Source: an uncultured Bacteroidales bacterium (lineage in GTDB: Bacteria > Bacteroidota > Bacteroidia > Bacteroidales > Paludibacteraceae). From it: a stretch of DNA of 64,000 nucleotides. Position numbers and translations under genes: made by a program. The notes beneath the pieces were generated by a model, which saw nothing but the letters and a program-made list of their open reading frames with translations, had not been told where the DNA came from and did not search any database. The DNA lies in assembly GCA_902798385.1 (NCBI GenBank), contig CADBWK010000001.1, forward strand, positions 158,842 to 222,841. The letters run 5' to 3'. How positions within the stretch are numbered: position 1 is the stretch's first letter; every line of letters starts with the position of its first letter. Positions 25,576 to 32,692 of this stretch are shown one piece after another.

Positions 25576-25989
25576 ATGAAACCCACACACATTGAGCATT
25601 TGGGTATTGCAGTTACCTCTATCGAAGAGGCTGCTCCCTTCTTTGAGTTCCTTTCCGGAAACAAATGTTATTCAATCGAAGTAGTAGAAGACCAAAAGGT
25701 CCGCACTGCTTTCTTTAAGGTTGGTGAAGTGAAGATCGAGCTTCTGGAGCCGACGAGCCCGGAATCCACGATTGCTAAGTTCATCGAGAAGAACGGTGGT
25801 CGCGGTGGTGTTCACCACGTTGCTTTCAACGTTGAGAACGTAGCTGACGCACTCGCAGAATGCGAGGCAGCAGGTATCCAACTCATCGACAAGGCTCCGC
25901 GTAAAGGCGCTGAGAACCTGATGATTGCTTTCCTGCACCCGAAATCCACCAAGGGCGTATTAACCGAATTGTGTCAACAGCCGAAATAA
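25576..25989 (+). CDS. mce: Methylmalonyl-CoA epimerase
   Basis: A 137-residue VOC-superfamily metalloenzyme that interconverts (R)- and (S)-methylmalonyl-CoA. It opens HIEHLGIAVTSIEEA with a metal-binding His and contains GGRGGVHHVAFNVENV and the closing metal-ligand segment. Length is normal. It heads the operon of the succinate-to-propionate pathway, placing the (S)-isomer at the decarboxylase that follows 7 nt later. Confidence 0.94.
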   Translation: MKPTHIEHLGIAVTSIEEAAPFFEFLSGNKCYSIEVVEDQKVRTAFFKVGEVKIELLEPTSPESTIAKFIEKNGGRGGVHHVAFNVENVADALAECEAAGIQLIDKAPRKGAENLMIAFLHPKSTKGVLTELCQQPK

Positions 25990-25996
25990 GCACACT

Positions 25997-27553
25997 ATGG
26001 ATCAAGCTAAATTAGACAAATTGGTTGCTAACCGCGAGAAGGCGATCGCCGGAGGCGGTGAAGCAGCAGTCGAAAAACATCACGCCAAAGGCAGTTACAC
26101 CTGCCGTGAGCGTATTAATATGCTGCTCGACGAAGGTTCGTTCGAGGAGGTAAATATGTTCCTTACCCACCGTTGCCATGACTTCGGTATGGAGAAAAAA
26201 GTCTTTCTGGGTGATGGTGTAGCAGTAGGATCGGGTACCATCGACGGTCGTCTGGTATTCGTTTTTGCCCAAGATGCAACGGTTATCGGTGGTTCGCTCT
26301 CTGAGACGATGGCGCAGAAGATCTGCAACGTCATGGATCAGGCGATGAAACTCGGTGCGCCGATCATCGGTCTGAACGACTCGGGTGGAGCACGTATCCA
26401 AGAAGGTGCTTGCGCACTGGCAGGCTACGCTGAGATCTTCGAGCGTAACATCCTGGCTTCGGGTGTTGTTCCGCAGATATCCGTTATCTTTGGTCCGTGT
26501 GCCGGTGGTGCTGTATATAGCCCTGCGCTGACTGACTTTATTATGATGACCGAGCAGAACAGTTACATGTTCATTACTGGTCCAAAGGTAGTGAAGTCTG
26601 TTACCGGCGAAGATGTGACAGTAGAGCAACTTGGCGGTGCTAAGATTCACGCTACCAAATCCGGTGTGACCCATTTTGTGGCTGCAACCGAGGAAGAGGC
26701 GCTTGCTGAAGTTCGTCGTCTTGTTTCCTTCATCCCGCAGAACAACATGGAGGAGGCTCCGCTCGTAGAGTGTACCGATGATATCGCCCGCGTAGATGAT
26801 AATCTGAATGACATCGTTCCGGATGATCCGAACAAGCCTTATGACATGCACGAGATCATCAACACGATCGTAGATAACGGTGACTTCATGGAGGTACATA
26901 AAGACTACGCCAAGAATGTCATTTGTGGTTTCGCGCGCTTCAACGGCCGTTCGACAGGTATCATTGCTAACCAACCGAGTTGGTTGGCTGGTGTGCTGGA
27001 CTGTGATGCTAGCCGAAAGGCTGCTCGTTTCGTACGTTTCTGCGACGCATTCAACATCCAGATCCTGACCCTCGTGGACGTTCCGGGCTTCTTGTGCGGT
27101 ACCGGACAAGAGTACGCAGGTATCATTGATCACGGCGCAAAACTGATGTTTGCTTACGGCGAAGCGACCGTTCCGAAAGTTACTATCACCGTTCGCAAGT
27201 CGTACGGCGGTAGTCATATCGTGATGAGTTGTAAACAACTCCGCGGCGATATGTGCTATGCATGGCCGAATGCAGAGATCGCAGTCATGGGTGCAAGCGG
27301 CGCTGTAGGTGTGCTGCAGGCAAAAGCTATCAAGGCTATCGAAGATCCGGAGGAGAAGAAAGCCTTCATCGCAGAGAAAGAGGCAGAGTACAAAGATCTG
27401 TTCGCTTCTCCGTACCAGGCTGCTAACCGCGGATACATCGACGATGTGATTGAGCCGCGCTACACGCGTAGCCGTATCATCCGTGCGTTCGAGATGCTGC
27501 AGACCAAGCGTCTGACTAACCCGCTTAAGAAACACTCTAATATACCGCTGTAA
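25997..27553 (+). CDS. mmdA: Methylmalonyl-CoA decarboxylase alpha subunit (carboxyltransferase)
   Basis: A 518-residue biotin-dependent carboxyltransferase. Both crotonase-like halves are present, with GLNDSGGARIQEG and FGPCAGGAVYSPALTDF in the first and VPGFLCGTGQEY and RKSYGGSHIVM in the second. It moves the carboxyl of methylmalonyl-CoA to the biotin of the carrier protein. Propionyl-CoA carboxylase beta subunits look almost the same, but the downstream OadG-like, biotin carrier and Na+-pump genes support decarboxylase. Cytoplasmic, membrane-associated through the complex. Confidence 0.93.
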   Translation: MDQAKLDKLVANREKAIAGGGEAAVEKHHAKGSYTCRERINMLLDEGSFEEVNMFLTHRCHDFGMEKKVFLGDGVAVGSGTIDGRLVFVFAQDATVIGGSLSETMAQKICNVMDQAMKLGAPIIGLNDSGGARIQEGACALAGYAEIFERNILASGVVPQISVIFGPCAGGAVYSPALTDFIMMTEQNSYMFITGPKVVKSVTGEDVTVEQLGGAKIHATKSGVTHFVAATEEEALAEVRRLVSFIPQNNMEEAPLVECTDDIARVDDNLNDIVPDDPNKPYDMHEIINTIVDNGDFMEVHKDYAKNVICGFARFNGRSTGIIANQPSWLAGVLDCDASRKAARFVRFCDAFNIQILTLVDVPGFLCGTGQEYAGIIDHGAKLMFAYGEATVPKVTITVRKSYGGSHIVMSCKQLRGDMCYAWPNAEIAVMGASGAVGVLQAKAIKAIEDPEEKKAFIAEKEAEYKDLFASPYQAANRGYIDDVIEPRYTRSRIIRAFEMLQTKRLTNPLKKHSNIPL

Positions 27554-27555
27554 TT

Positions 27556-27927
27556 ATGGTACTTTTAGCAGTAACAGCAGATACATGGATTGTTACCGGC
27601 TTAGGTTTCGGTATCGTCTTGGCGCTGCTCTTCTGTCTGGTTTATATCCTGAAACTCTTCGGATTAATCATGCAGAAAGCAACTGAACCCAAGGCTCCGA
27701 AAGCGGAGAAGGCACCGAAAGTTGCCCCAAAAGAGGAAACCCCAGCTCCGAAGGTTACCGCTCCATCGGCGGAGCCTACGGATGAGGGAACCAAAGCCGC
27801 AATCGCTTATGCGCTTTATCTCGCGCGTGATATCCATCACGATATACCCACCGCAATGATCTCGCTCCACAAGCACGAGACCGCGTGGAATGAAAAATCA
27901 ATAGGTATGAACAATCAAGGTTTTTAA
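27556..27927 (+). CDS. OadG-like gamma subunit of the decarboxylase pump
   Basis: A 123-residue protein with one N-terminal membrane helix (IVTGLGFGIVLALLFCLVYILKLF), an Ala/Pro/Lys linker, and a C-terminal helix ending NEKSIGMNNQGF. The layout of one helix, a flexible linker and a soluble tail is that of OadG/MmdD-type subunits, which tether the carboxyltransferase to the membrane beta subunit. It sits between the alpha subunit and biotin carrier genes, 2 nt from each. Sequence identity alone would be weak; the context is decisive. Confidence 0.82.
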   Translation: MVLLAVTADTWIVTGLGFGIVLALLFCLVYILKLFGLIMQKATEPKAPKAEKAPKVAPKEETPAPKVTAPSAEPTDEGTKAAIAYALYLARDIHHDIPTAMISLHKHETAWNEKSIGMNNQGF

Positions 27928-27928
27928 T

Positions 27929-28369
27929 ATGAAAGAATTTGCATTTAAGATCAACGGCGCTGAGTACAAGTGCGCTGTAGAAGAAATCGAAGCCGGCAAG
28001 ACCAAAGTAACCGTCAACGGCAAAGTATATGAAGTAGAGACCGAAGCTCCGAAAGCTGCTCCTGTAGCTGCTAAACCGGTTGCTGCTCCTGCTCCGAAGC
28101 CCGCAGCTCCTGCTGCACCGAAAGCAGAGGCTAAACCCGCTGCTCCTGCGGCAGGTGGTGTGCAAGTAAAGAGCCCGCTGCCCGGATCGGTTATCAAAGT
28201 GCTGGTAAGCGAAGGTCAGGCCGTTAAGAAAGGTGACACCCTGCTGACGCTCGAGTCCATGAAGATGGAGAATGCCATCATGGCAGAGGCAGATGGTACG
28301 GTAAAGCAAATCGCTGTGACGCCGGGTCAGAACGTAATGCAGGATGATCTGCTCATCGTGCTCGGATAA
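27929..28369 (+). CDS. Biotin carboxyl carrier subunit
   Basis: A 146-residue carrier protein. An N-terminal ~45-residue strand-rich segment is followed by an Ala/Pro/Lys hinge (~residues 48-78) and a biotinyl domain (~79-146) with the biotin-accepting Lys in the canonical ESMKMENAI motif. It shuttles the carboxyl group from the alpha subunit to the Na+-pumping beta subunit. Equivalent to MmdC/GcdC-type subunits. Confidence 0.93.
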   Translation: MKEFAFKINGAEYKCAVEEIEAGKTKVTVNGKVYEVETEAPKAAPVAAKPVAAPAPKPAAPAAPKAEAKPAAPAAGGVQVKSPLPGSVIKVLVSEGQAVKKGDTLLTLESMKMENAIMAEADGTVKQIAVTPGQNVMQDDLLIVLG

Positions 28370-28393
28370 TTCCACTTCTAAAGGCAGACAACA

Positions 28394-29569
28394 ATGAATA
28401 TTGTGGAATTTTTCCAAGGCATGGGTTTTATGCAGATGACCTGGCAACAAGGCATTATGCTCTTGGTGTCGTTCTTCCTGCTATACCTTGCTATTCATAA
28501 GAAATACGAACCGCTCTTGCTGCTTCCGATCGCTTTCGGTATGCTTCTGACGAACCTACCGGGCGCAGGGATGTTCCATAGTGAGTTATGGTCGGCTTTC
28601 CTTGATCCGGAGAGCCCTGCGTACCATTCCTACGGTGCGATTCTCAAAGAGGGAGGCCTGCTTGATATGCTTTATATCGGCGTCAAAGCAGGTATCTATC
28701 CTTGCTTGATCTTCATCGGAGTAGGTGCTATGACGGACTTCGGACCGCTGATTGCGAATCCGAAATCGCTCATCCTCGGTGCAGCTGCTCAGATCGGTAT
28801 CTTCGTTACGTTCCTCTGTGCTAACGCGATGGGCTTTACGCCCGCAGAGGCCGGTTCGATCGGTATCATCGGTGGTGCAGACGGTCCTACGTCGATCTTC
28901 CTGACCAGTAAGCTTGCTCCGCATCTCTTAGGTCCGATCGCGATCGCAGCCTATAGTTATATGGCACTTGTGCCGGTTATCCAACCGCCTATCATGCGTG
29001 CGTTGACGACTAAAAAAGAGCGCGCTATCAAGATGGGGCAGTTGCGTCCGGTGAGCAAGACCGAGAAGATCGTCTTCCCGATCATCATCACCGCCATCGT
29101 AGCCCTCATCCTCCCGGACGCAGCGCCGCTGATCGGCTGTCTGATGCTCGGTAACTTGATGAAAGAGTGTGGAGTAGTGGATCGCCTCTCGAAGACGGCA
29201 CAGAACGAGTTGATGAACATCGTGGTCATCTTCCTCGGTCTCTCCGTAGGCGCTACCGCAACGGCCGGCAGTTTCCTGAACTGGCAGACCCTGATGATTC
29301 TTGCGATGGGAATCGTGGCCTTCGGTCTTGGTAGCGCAGGTGGTGTGCTCTTGGCTAAGTTCATGAACCTCTTCCTCAAAGAGAAGATCAACCCGCTGAT
29401 CGGTTCGGCCGGTGTTTCGGCTGTGCCTATGGCCGCACGTGTCAGCCAGACAGTCGGTCAAGAGGAGAACCCGTCGAACTTCCTGCTGATGCACGCGATG
29501 GGTCCGAACGTAGCCGGCGTCATCGGTTCGGCAGTTGCCGCAGGTGTCCTGCTGACAATGCTTGGTTAA
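28394..29569 (+). CDS. Sodium-pumping decarboxylase beta subunit
   Basis: A 391-residue multi-pass membrane protein of the OadB/MmdB/GcdB family, about 10 helices. It carries [16 protein letters not shown], with the conserved Asp that takes part in Na+ transport, and [14 protein letters not shown] plus [14 protein letters not shown] near the C-terminus. It decarboxylates carboxybiotin and exports Na+, turning the last steps of propionate formation into a sodium gradient. The operon lacks any ATP-dependent biotin carboxylase, as expected. Confidence 0.94.
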   Translation: MNIVEFFQGMGFMQMTWQQGIMLLVSFFLLYLAIHKKYEPLLLLPIAFGMLLTNLPGAGMFHSELWSAFLDPESPAYHSYGAILKEGGLLDMLYIGVKAGIYPCLIFIGVGAMTDFGPLIANPKSLILGAAAQIGIFVTFLCANAMGFTPAEAGSIGIIGGADGPTSIFLTSKLAPHLLGPIAIAAYSYMALVPVIQPPIMRALTTKKERAIKMGQLRPVSKTEKIVFPIIITAIVALILPDAAPLIGCLMLGNLMKECGVVDRLSKTAQNELMNIVVIFLGLSVGATATAGSFLNWQTLMILAMGIVAFGLGSAGGVLLAKFMNLFLKEKINPLIGSAGVSAVPMAARVSQTVGQEENPSNFLLMHAMGPNVAGVIGSAVAAGVLLTMLG

Positions 29570-29572
29570 TAT

Positions 29573-30685
29573 ATGACTAACCGACAGATTGGAACAATAG
29601 TACTGGTAATAGCCATGATCATCGTGGCTATTTCCGTATTGTTCACGAACAACCTGGCTCACTCGTTACAGGCGGAGGAAGAGAAAAATATGGCCATCTG
29701 GGCAGAAGCGACCCAACAACTCATCGTAGCCGATGATGACGCGGATATTGATTTCTACATGTCCATCATCGAGAAGAACACGACTATTCCGGTTTATATC
29801 TGCGATAAGGATGGCAATGTGCTCTCGAGCCGCAATGTGCAGAAAGGCAAGCGCGGAGTAGGCAAACACGGACCTATCGAACTGAAGATAGATGAGCAGA
29901 CGACGCAATACCTCTTTTGGGACGACAGTCATCTGCTAACACGTCTTCGTTATGTGCCTTATGCCCAATTCGCACTTATCTTCATCTTTATCGCGATTGC
30001 TGTGATCACGATGCTGACCGGTCAACGGAGTGAAGAGAACCGTCTCTGGGTGGGGCTCTCCAAAGAGACAGCTCACCAGCTTGGCACGCCGATCTCCTCG
30101 CTTAATGCCTGGCAACAACTGCTGGCTGACAAGTATCCGAACGATGAGTATGTGCCGCAGATGAAGCGGGATATTGACCGTCTGCAGATGATAGCCGATC
30201 GATTCCAGAAGATCGGTTCTGAGCCATCGTTGGAAGAAGGAGACTTGATCCCTGTCGTTCAAAATGCCGTCGCATACATGCGTGCGCGTATATCGAATCG
30301 GATAACGATTGACGACAGTTGCCTCAATAATATCCAACGCACCGTGCTGCTCAATGCACCGCTACTACAGTGGGTCATTGAGAATCTGACAAAGAATGCC
30401 GTAGATGCTATCTCCGGAGAAGGGTCGATCACTTTCCAGATCCACGAGAATGAACATGACGTGATGCTCGATGTCACCGATACCGGAAAAGGTATCGACA
30501 ATAAAACCCAGCGTCGAATCTTCGAGCCGGGCTTTACTTCCAAGGATAGAGGATGGGGCTTAGGACTTCCACTCGCCAAACGTATCGTCGAGCAGTACCA
30601 TGGAGGCAAACTCCTGCTTAAGAGCAGCCAAGTGGGCATCGGAACGACCTTCCGGATCGTGCTTAAAAAGCCCGAAAACAGTTGA
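29573..30685 (+). CDS. Sensor histidine kinase, orphan
   Basis: A 370-residue kinase. One membrane helix lies at the N-terminus (residues ~6-27) and a second near ~131-150, enclosing an extracytoplasmic sensor region of about 100 residues; no HAMP domain is recognisable. The H-box reads ETAHQLGTPISSL, the N-box NLTKNAVDA, and the G-boxes DTGKGI and GWGLGLPLAKRIV. No response regulator is adjacent. It lies 3 nt after the decarboxylase beta subunit, so its expression is tied to the Na+ pump. Its last 126 nt, encoding the region after the final G-box, overlap ispE on the other strand. Confidence 0.88.
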   Translation: MTNRQIGTIVLVIAMIIVAISVLFTNNLAHSLQAEEEKNMAIWAEATQQLIVADDDADIDFYMSIIEKNTTIPVYICDKDGNVLSSRNVQKGKRGVGKHGPIELKIDEQTTQYLFWDDSHLLTRLRYVPYAQFALIFIFIAIAVITMLTGQRSEENRLWVGLSKETAHQLGTPISSLNAWQQLLADKYPNDEYVPQMKRDIDRLQMIADRFQKIGSEPSLEEGDLIPVVQNAVAYMRARISNRITIDDSCLNNIQRTVLLNAPLLQWVIENLTKNAVDAISGEGSITFQIHENEHDVMLDVTDTGKGIDNKTQRRIFEPGFTSKDRGWGLGLPLAKRIVEQYHGGKLLLKSSQVGIGTTFRIVLKKPENS

Positions 30686-31390
30686 GCCGCTCCCTGACAT
30701 ACTCGCATAATAAGCGCCTGCGTCCAGCAGACGCTTTTTTATTTGTCCGATAATAGGGTGCAGCGGGAAAACCGTCGCCTCAAAGTCGTTGATATACTGA
30801 CTAAAATCTCCCGTAACCTGTAGTCCTTCACCAGTAATCTTTATTCCGGAATAGGCTTCACGGGTAGAAACGCCCTCGTTAGGCTTAATCATAACGATTC
30901 GTGTTCCCTTCAGATCCAAGTCAATAGGAGTCAGTTTATCCCCGATTCCTTCGGCAAAACAGGGTACATTGTATATAAAGAACGCACAATCGGCGCCCAA
31001 GGATGCTACTTCAGCAGCTAATTGCTCTTTGCTCAGCCCAAGTTCAAACAATTCGTTGAGCGCAATTGCCATATGAGCCGCATCGCTACTACCACCGCCT
31101 AAGCCTGCACCAAAAGGTATATTCTTCTTAAAACGCACCTTCACAGCACCGATCTGCGGATATTTGCTTGCCATCTGACGGTAACACTTCATGATCAGGT
31201 TATCCTCCGGCTTGCAATCTACCGCAATTCCTTCTTGCTGAAAGGCAAAAGAAGGGGAAGGAATGACTTCGAGTTCATCGTGCAGCCCGTAAATAGGTAC
31301 AAAGATTGTCTCTAAGTCATGGTATCCGTCCGGGCGTTTGCGTACCACGCGCAGACCAAGATTTATTTTACAATTCGGATAGAGTATCAT
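30560..31390 (-). CDS. ispE: 4-diphosphocytidyl-2-C-methyl-D-erythritol kinase
   Basis: A 276-residue GHMP kinase of the MEP isoprenoid pathway. It opens MILYPNCKINLGLRVVRKRPDGYH, has the ATP loop PFGAGLGGGSSDAA and the C-terminal motif MSGSGSTVFGLF. The ~34 residues after that motif are encoded in DNA that is also the 3' end of the histidine kinase gene (126 nt, opposite strands); this tail is longer and more charged than I would expect. The ATG lies 8 nt after a TACCTTTG box, implying a nearly leaderless mRNA. Confidence 0.93.
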   Translation of the reverse strand: MILYPNCKINLGLRVVRKRPDGYHDLETIFVPIYGLHDELEVIPSPSFAFQQEGIAVDCKPEDNLIMKCYRQMASKYPQIGAVKVRFKKNIPFGAGLGGGSSDAAHMAIALNELFELGLSKEQLAAEVASLGADCAFFIYNVPCFAEGIGDKLTPIDLDLKGTRIVMIKPNEGVSTREAYSGIKITGEGLQVTGDFSQYINDFEATVFPLHPIIGQIKKRLLDAGAYYASMSGSGSTVFGLFKHDPEGRSDAHLAALKQEFASMVLLDDTFGEWKS

Positions 31391-31398
31391 ATCGACTG

Positions 31399-31429
31399 CA
31401 AAGGTACTACTTTTTCCTCAAATATGCAA
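31399..31429 (-). promoter_or_regulatory. ispE promoter, nearly leaderless
   Basis: On the minus strand TTGC (31429-31426), a 19-nt spacer and TACCTTTG (31406-31399), followed by only 8 nt before the ATG. Transcription would begin at or within a few bases of the start codon. Confidence 0.75.
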
Positions 31430-31442
31430 GAATTTTTAAAAA

Positions 31443-31580
31443 TTATTGATGCAAACGCGCGTGTGTACCTGCGTGCGCACACGTATAATAAGAAGGAGTA
31501 GAGGAACTCCTGTAGGATTCAACGAACAAACGCAGGAAAAAATCCTGCGCTTGCTGTTTCAGTGTGTGAAAATGAATCAT
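31443..31580 (-). CDS. Possible 45-residue small protein
   Basis: An ATG-started frame (MIHFHTLKQQAQDFFLRLF...) lies about 55 nt downstream of a strong leftward promoter. It has no recognisable domain and contains the CGCAGGA hairpin. The alternative is that the transcript is a leader or small RNA for ispE. I cannot decide between these from sequence. Confidence 0.25.
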   Translation of the reverse strand: MIHFHTLKQQAQDFFLRLFVESYRSSSTPSYYTCAHAGTHARLHQ

Positions 31581-31643
31581 AGTTCAAATAGTTTAGAGTT
31601 TAATGGCAAAAGTCGCTGAATATTGTCTTTTTCAAAATCGATG

Positions 31644-31674
31644 CAAAGGTAATACATTTTTGTGAATTATGCAA
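31644..31674 (-). promoter_or_regulatory. Second leftward promoter upstream of ispE
   Basis: On the minus strand TTGC (31674-31671), a 19-nt spacer and TACCTTTG (31651-31644). It matches the window consensus well yet has no confident gene for the next 250 nt, so it either drives an untranslated RNA or small protein, or adds to ispE expression. Confidence 0.65.
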
Positions 31675-31742
31675 GAAAAAAATCAGAAAAATATACACAA
31701 TAAACGTGAACATATTTTGCAACAGAAATATTCACAATGTGC

Positions 31743-31868
31743 ATGTACACAAACTACAGCAAACGTGCAATCATCCCGATTCCATCGGACAAACTCATCA
31801 AGAGAGTAGAGTGGTACGTTCTATCGGAGATCATCCCTAAAATGCGCTCATGCAGCAGAGTAGGTTAG
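31743..31868 (+). CDS. Possible 41-residue fragment or small protein
   Basis: ATG-started frame (MYTNYSKRAIIPIPSDKLIK...) whose codon choice (ATC, CCG, GAC, GAG) resembles the genes of this genome, unlike its AT-rich surroundings. No promoter was found just upstream. It may be the remnant of a longer gene. Family unknown. Confidence 0.3.
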   Translation: MYTNYSKRAIIPIPSDKLIKRVEWYVLSEIIPKMRSCSRVG

Positions 31869-31990
31869 GGCATGTATTACGCAGGAATACAATTCATAAA
31901 TTGCTATATTTCAATCGTTATGTAATTTACTCAAAATAAAAAGAATCCCTATTCTAATACAAACCCGCATAATGCCCTATAATAATAGAA

Positions 31991-32050
31991 TTTATATATT
32001 AAATCACATATAAATCGCTTATTTTCTGCATATTATGTGATTTATATAAA
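31991..32050. repeat. Long AT-rich inverted repeat
   Basis: AAATCACATA (32001-32010) and TATGTGATTT (32034-32043) are perfect complements. Pairing continues outward over about six more A/T bases with a 2-nt bulge, giving a ~16-bp stem and a 23-nt loop. It could be a cruciform, an operator or the remnant of a small element. Confidence 0.6.
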
Positions 32051-32120
32051 GTAATATAGCGGTATTATAACGGGTTCTGGTTGAGTAGATGTACAGTTTA
32101 TGGTTGCTGCTTCAGAAAAT

Positions 32121-32147
32121 TGTTCCACGGAGACTGCGCGTGGAACA
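32121..32147. promoter_or_regulatory. TGTTCCACG / CGTGGAACA hairpin
   Basis: Perfect 9-bp arms (32121-32129 and 32139-32147) with a 9-nt loop. The arms equal the two halves of a parS-like palindrome pulled apart. It lies 70 nt upstream of the promoter of a DNA-binding protein, so an operator is possible. Confidence 0.45.
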
Positions 32148-32215
32148 TAATTCACAACGCAAAATATTATGTATTCATATGTGTGAAAAATATTTTATAA
32201 AAAAGTTTGTAAATA

Positions 32216-32247
32216 TTTGTGTATTTCACATTTATTTTGTACCTTTG
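32216..32247 (+). promoter_or_regulatory. Promoter of the HTH regulator gene
   Basis: TTTG at 32216-32219, a 20-nt spacer and TACCTTTG at 32240-32247, some 50 nt before the ATG at 32297. Confidence 0.78.
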
Positions 32248-32296
32248 CGGCCAAATTTAAATATCGTGCCTCACGAGGCTAAGAAATTTCAAATTT

Positions 32297-32692
32297 ATGA
32301 GCGATAAAGAAAGAATAGAAAAAGTGATTAGTTCGTTAGGCTTGAATGCACGGCAGTTTGCAACGGAGATTCATGTGCAGCCGGGAACGATCAGTAATAT
32401 GATGGCAGGGCGTAATAATCCCAGCCTTGAGGTAATGAAACGGATCATGGAGCGCTATCCGACGCTTAATCCGGAATGGTTGATTGCCGGTCGTGGAGAG
32501 ATGTGGCGTACAGAGCCCGGCAAAGAACCCGGTCTGTTTGATGCGCAAGCACCTGATCCGAAGGCGCAAGCCGCTCGTGCAGCACAAAAAGAAGAGCCGC
32601 AAGTGATTGCAGCTCCTTCTAAGCAGATTGCGCGTATCGTCGTGTATTATACCGACAATACCTACGCGGAATTTAAACAAGTGCTATCTTGA
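32297..32692 (+). CDS. XRE-family helix-turn-helix protein
   Basis: A 131-residue protein. Residues ~5-65 form a Cro/CI-type HTH (GLNARQFATEIHVQPGTISNMMAGRNNPSLEVM), then an Ala/Pro-rich linker and a C-terminal strand (IARIVVYYTDNTYAEFKQVL) that may be a dimer or ligand module. Such regulators are common in Bacteroidetes and resemble phage repressors, but no phage genes are near. Its last 20 nt overlap the 3' end of lon on the other strand. Targets unknown; the hairpins upstream are candidate operators. Confidence 0.8.
   Translation: MSDKERIEKVISSLGLNARQFATEIHVQPGTISNMMAGRNNPSLEVMKRIMERYPTLNPEWLIAGRGEMWRTEPGKEPGLFDAQAPDPKAQAARAAQKEEPQVIAAPSKQIARIVVYYTDNTYAEFKQVLS

Larger units (their letters stand above)
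31391..32296. other. Gene-poor 0.9-kb region between ispE and the HTH regulator
   Basis: This AT-rich stretch holds two leftward promoters (31399-31429 and 31644-31674), two weak short reading frames, a hairpin with arms CGCAGGA/TCCTGCG at 31531-31549, a large AT-rich inverted repeat (31991-32050), a GTTCCACG hairpin (32121-32147) and the rightward promoter of the regulator gene. Short matches AGGGCAT near 31867 and ATGCCCT near 31971 face each other. No tRNA, insertion sequence or long reading frame is visible. Confidence 0.6.

Noticed and set aside
26012-27535. 507-codon frame opposite mmdA
   Set aside because: It mirrors a conserved enzyme gene, has no start signal or recognisable domain, and arises from codon bias. 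The same holds for long antisense frames at 5841-7058, 41332-42447, 50731-52338 and 60395-61966.
25997-27553. Propionyl-CoA carboxylase beta subunit
   Set aside because: The operon lacks a biotin carboxylase and contains the Na+-pump beta and gamma subunits, which fits methylmalonyl-CoA decarboxylase.
32121-32147. ParB-binding parS site
   Set aside because: The arms match parS halves, but a true site is an uninterrupted 16-bp palindrome; here 9 nt separate the arms. No parA/parB gene is near.
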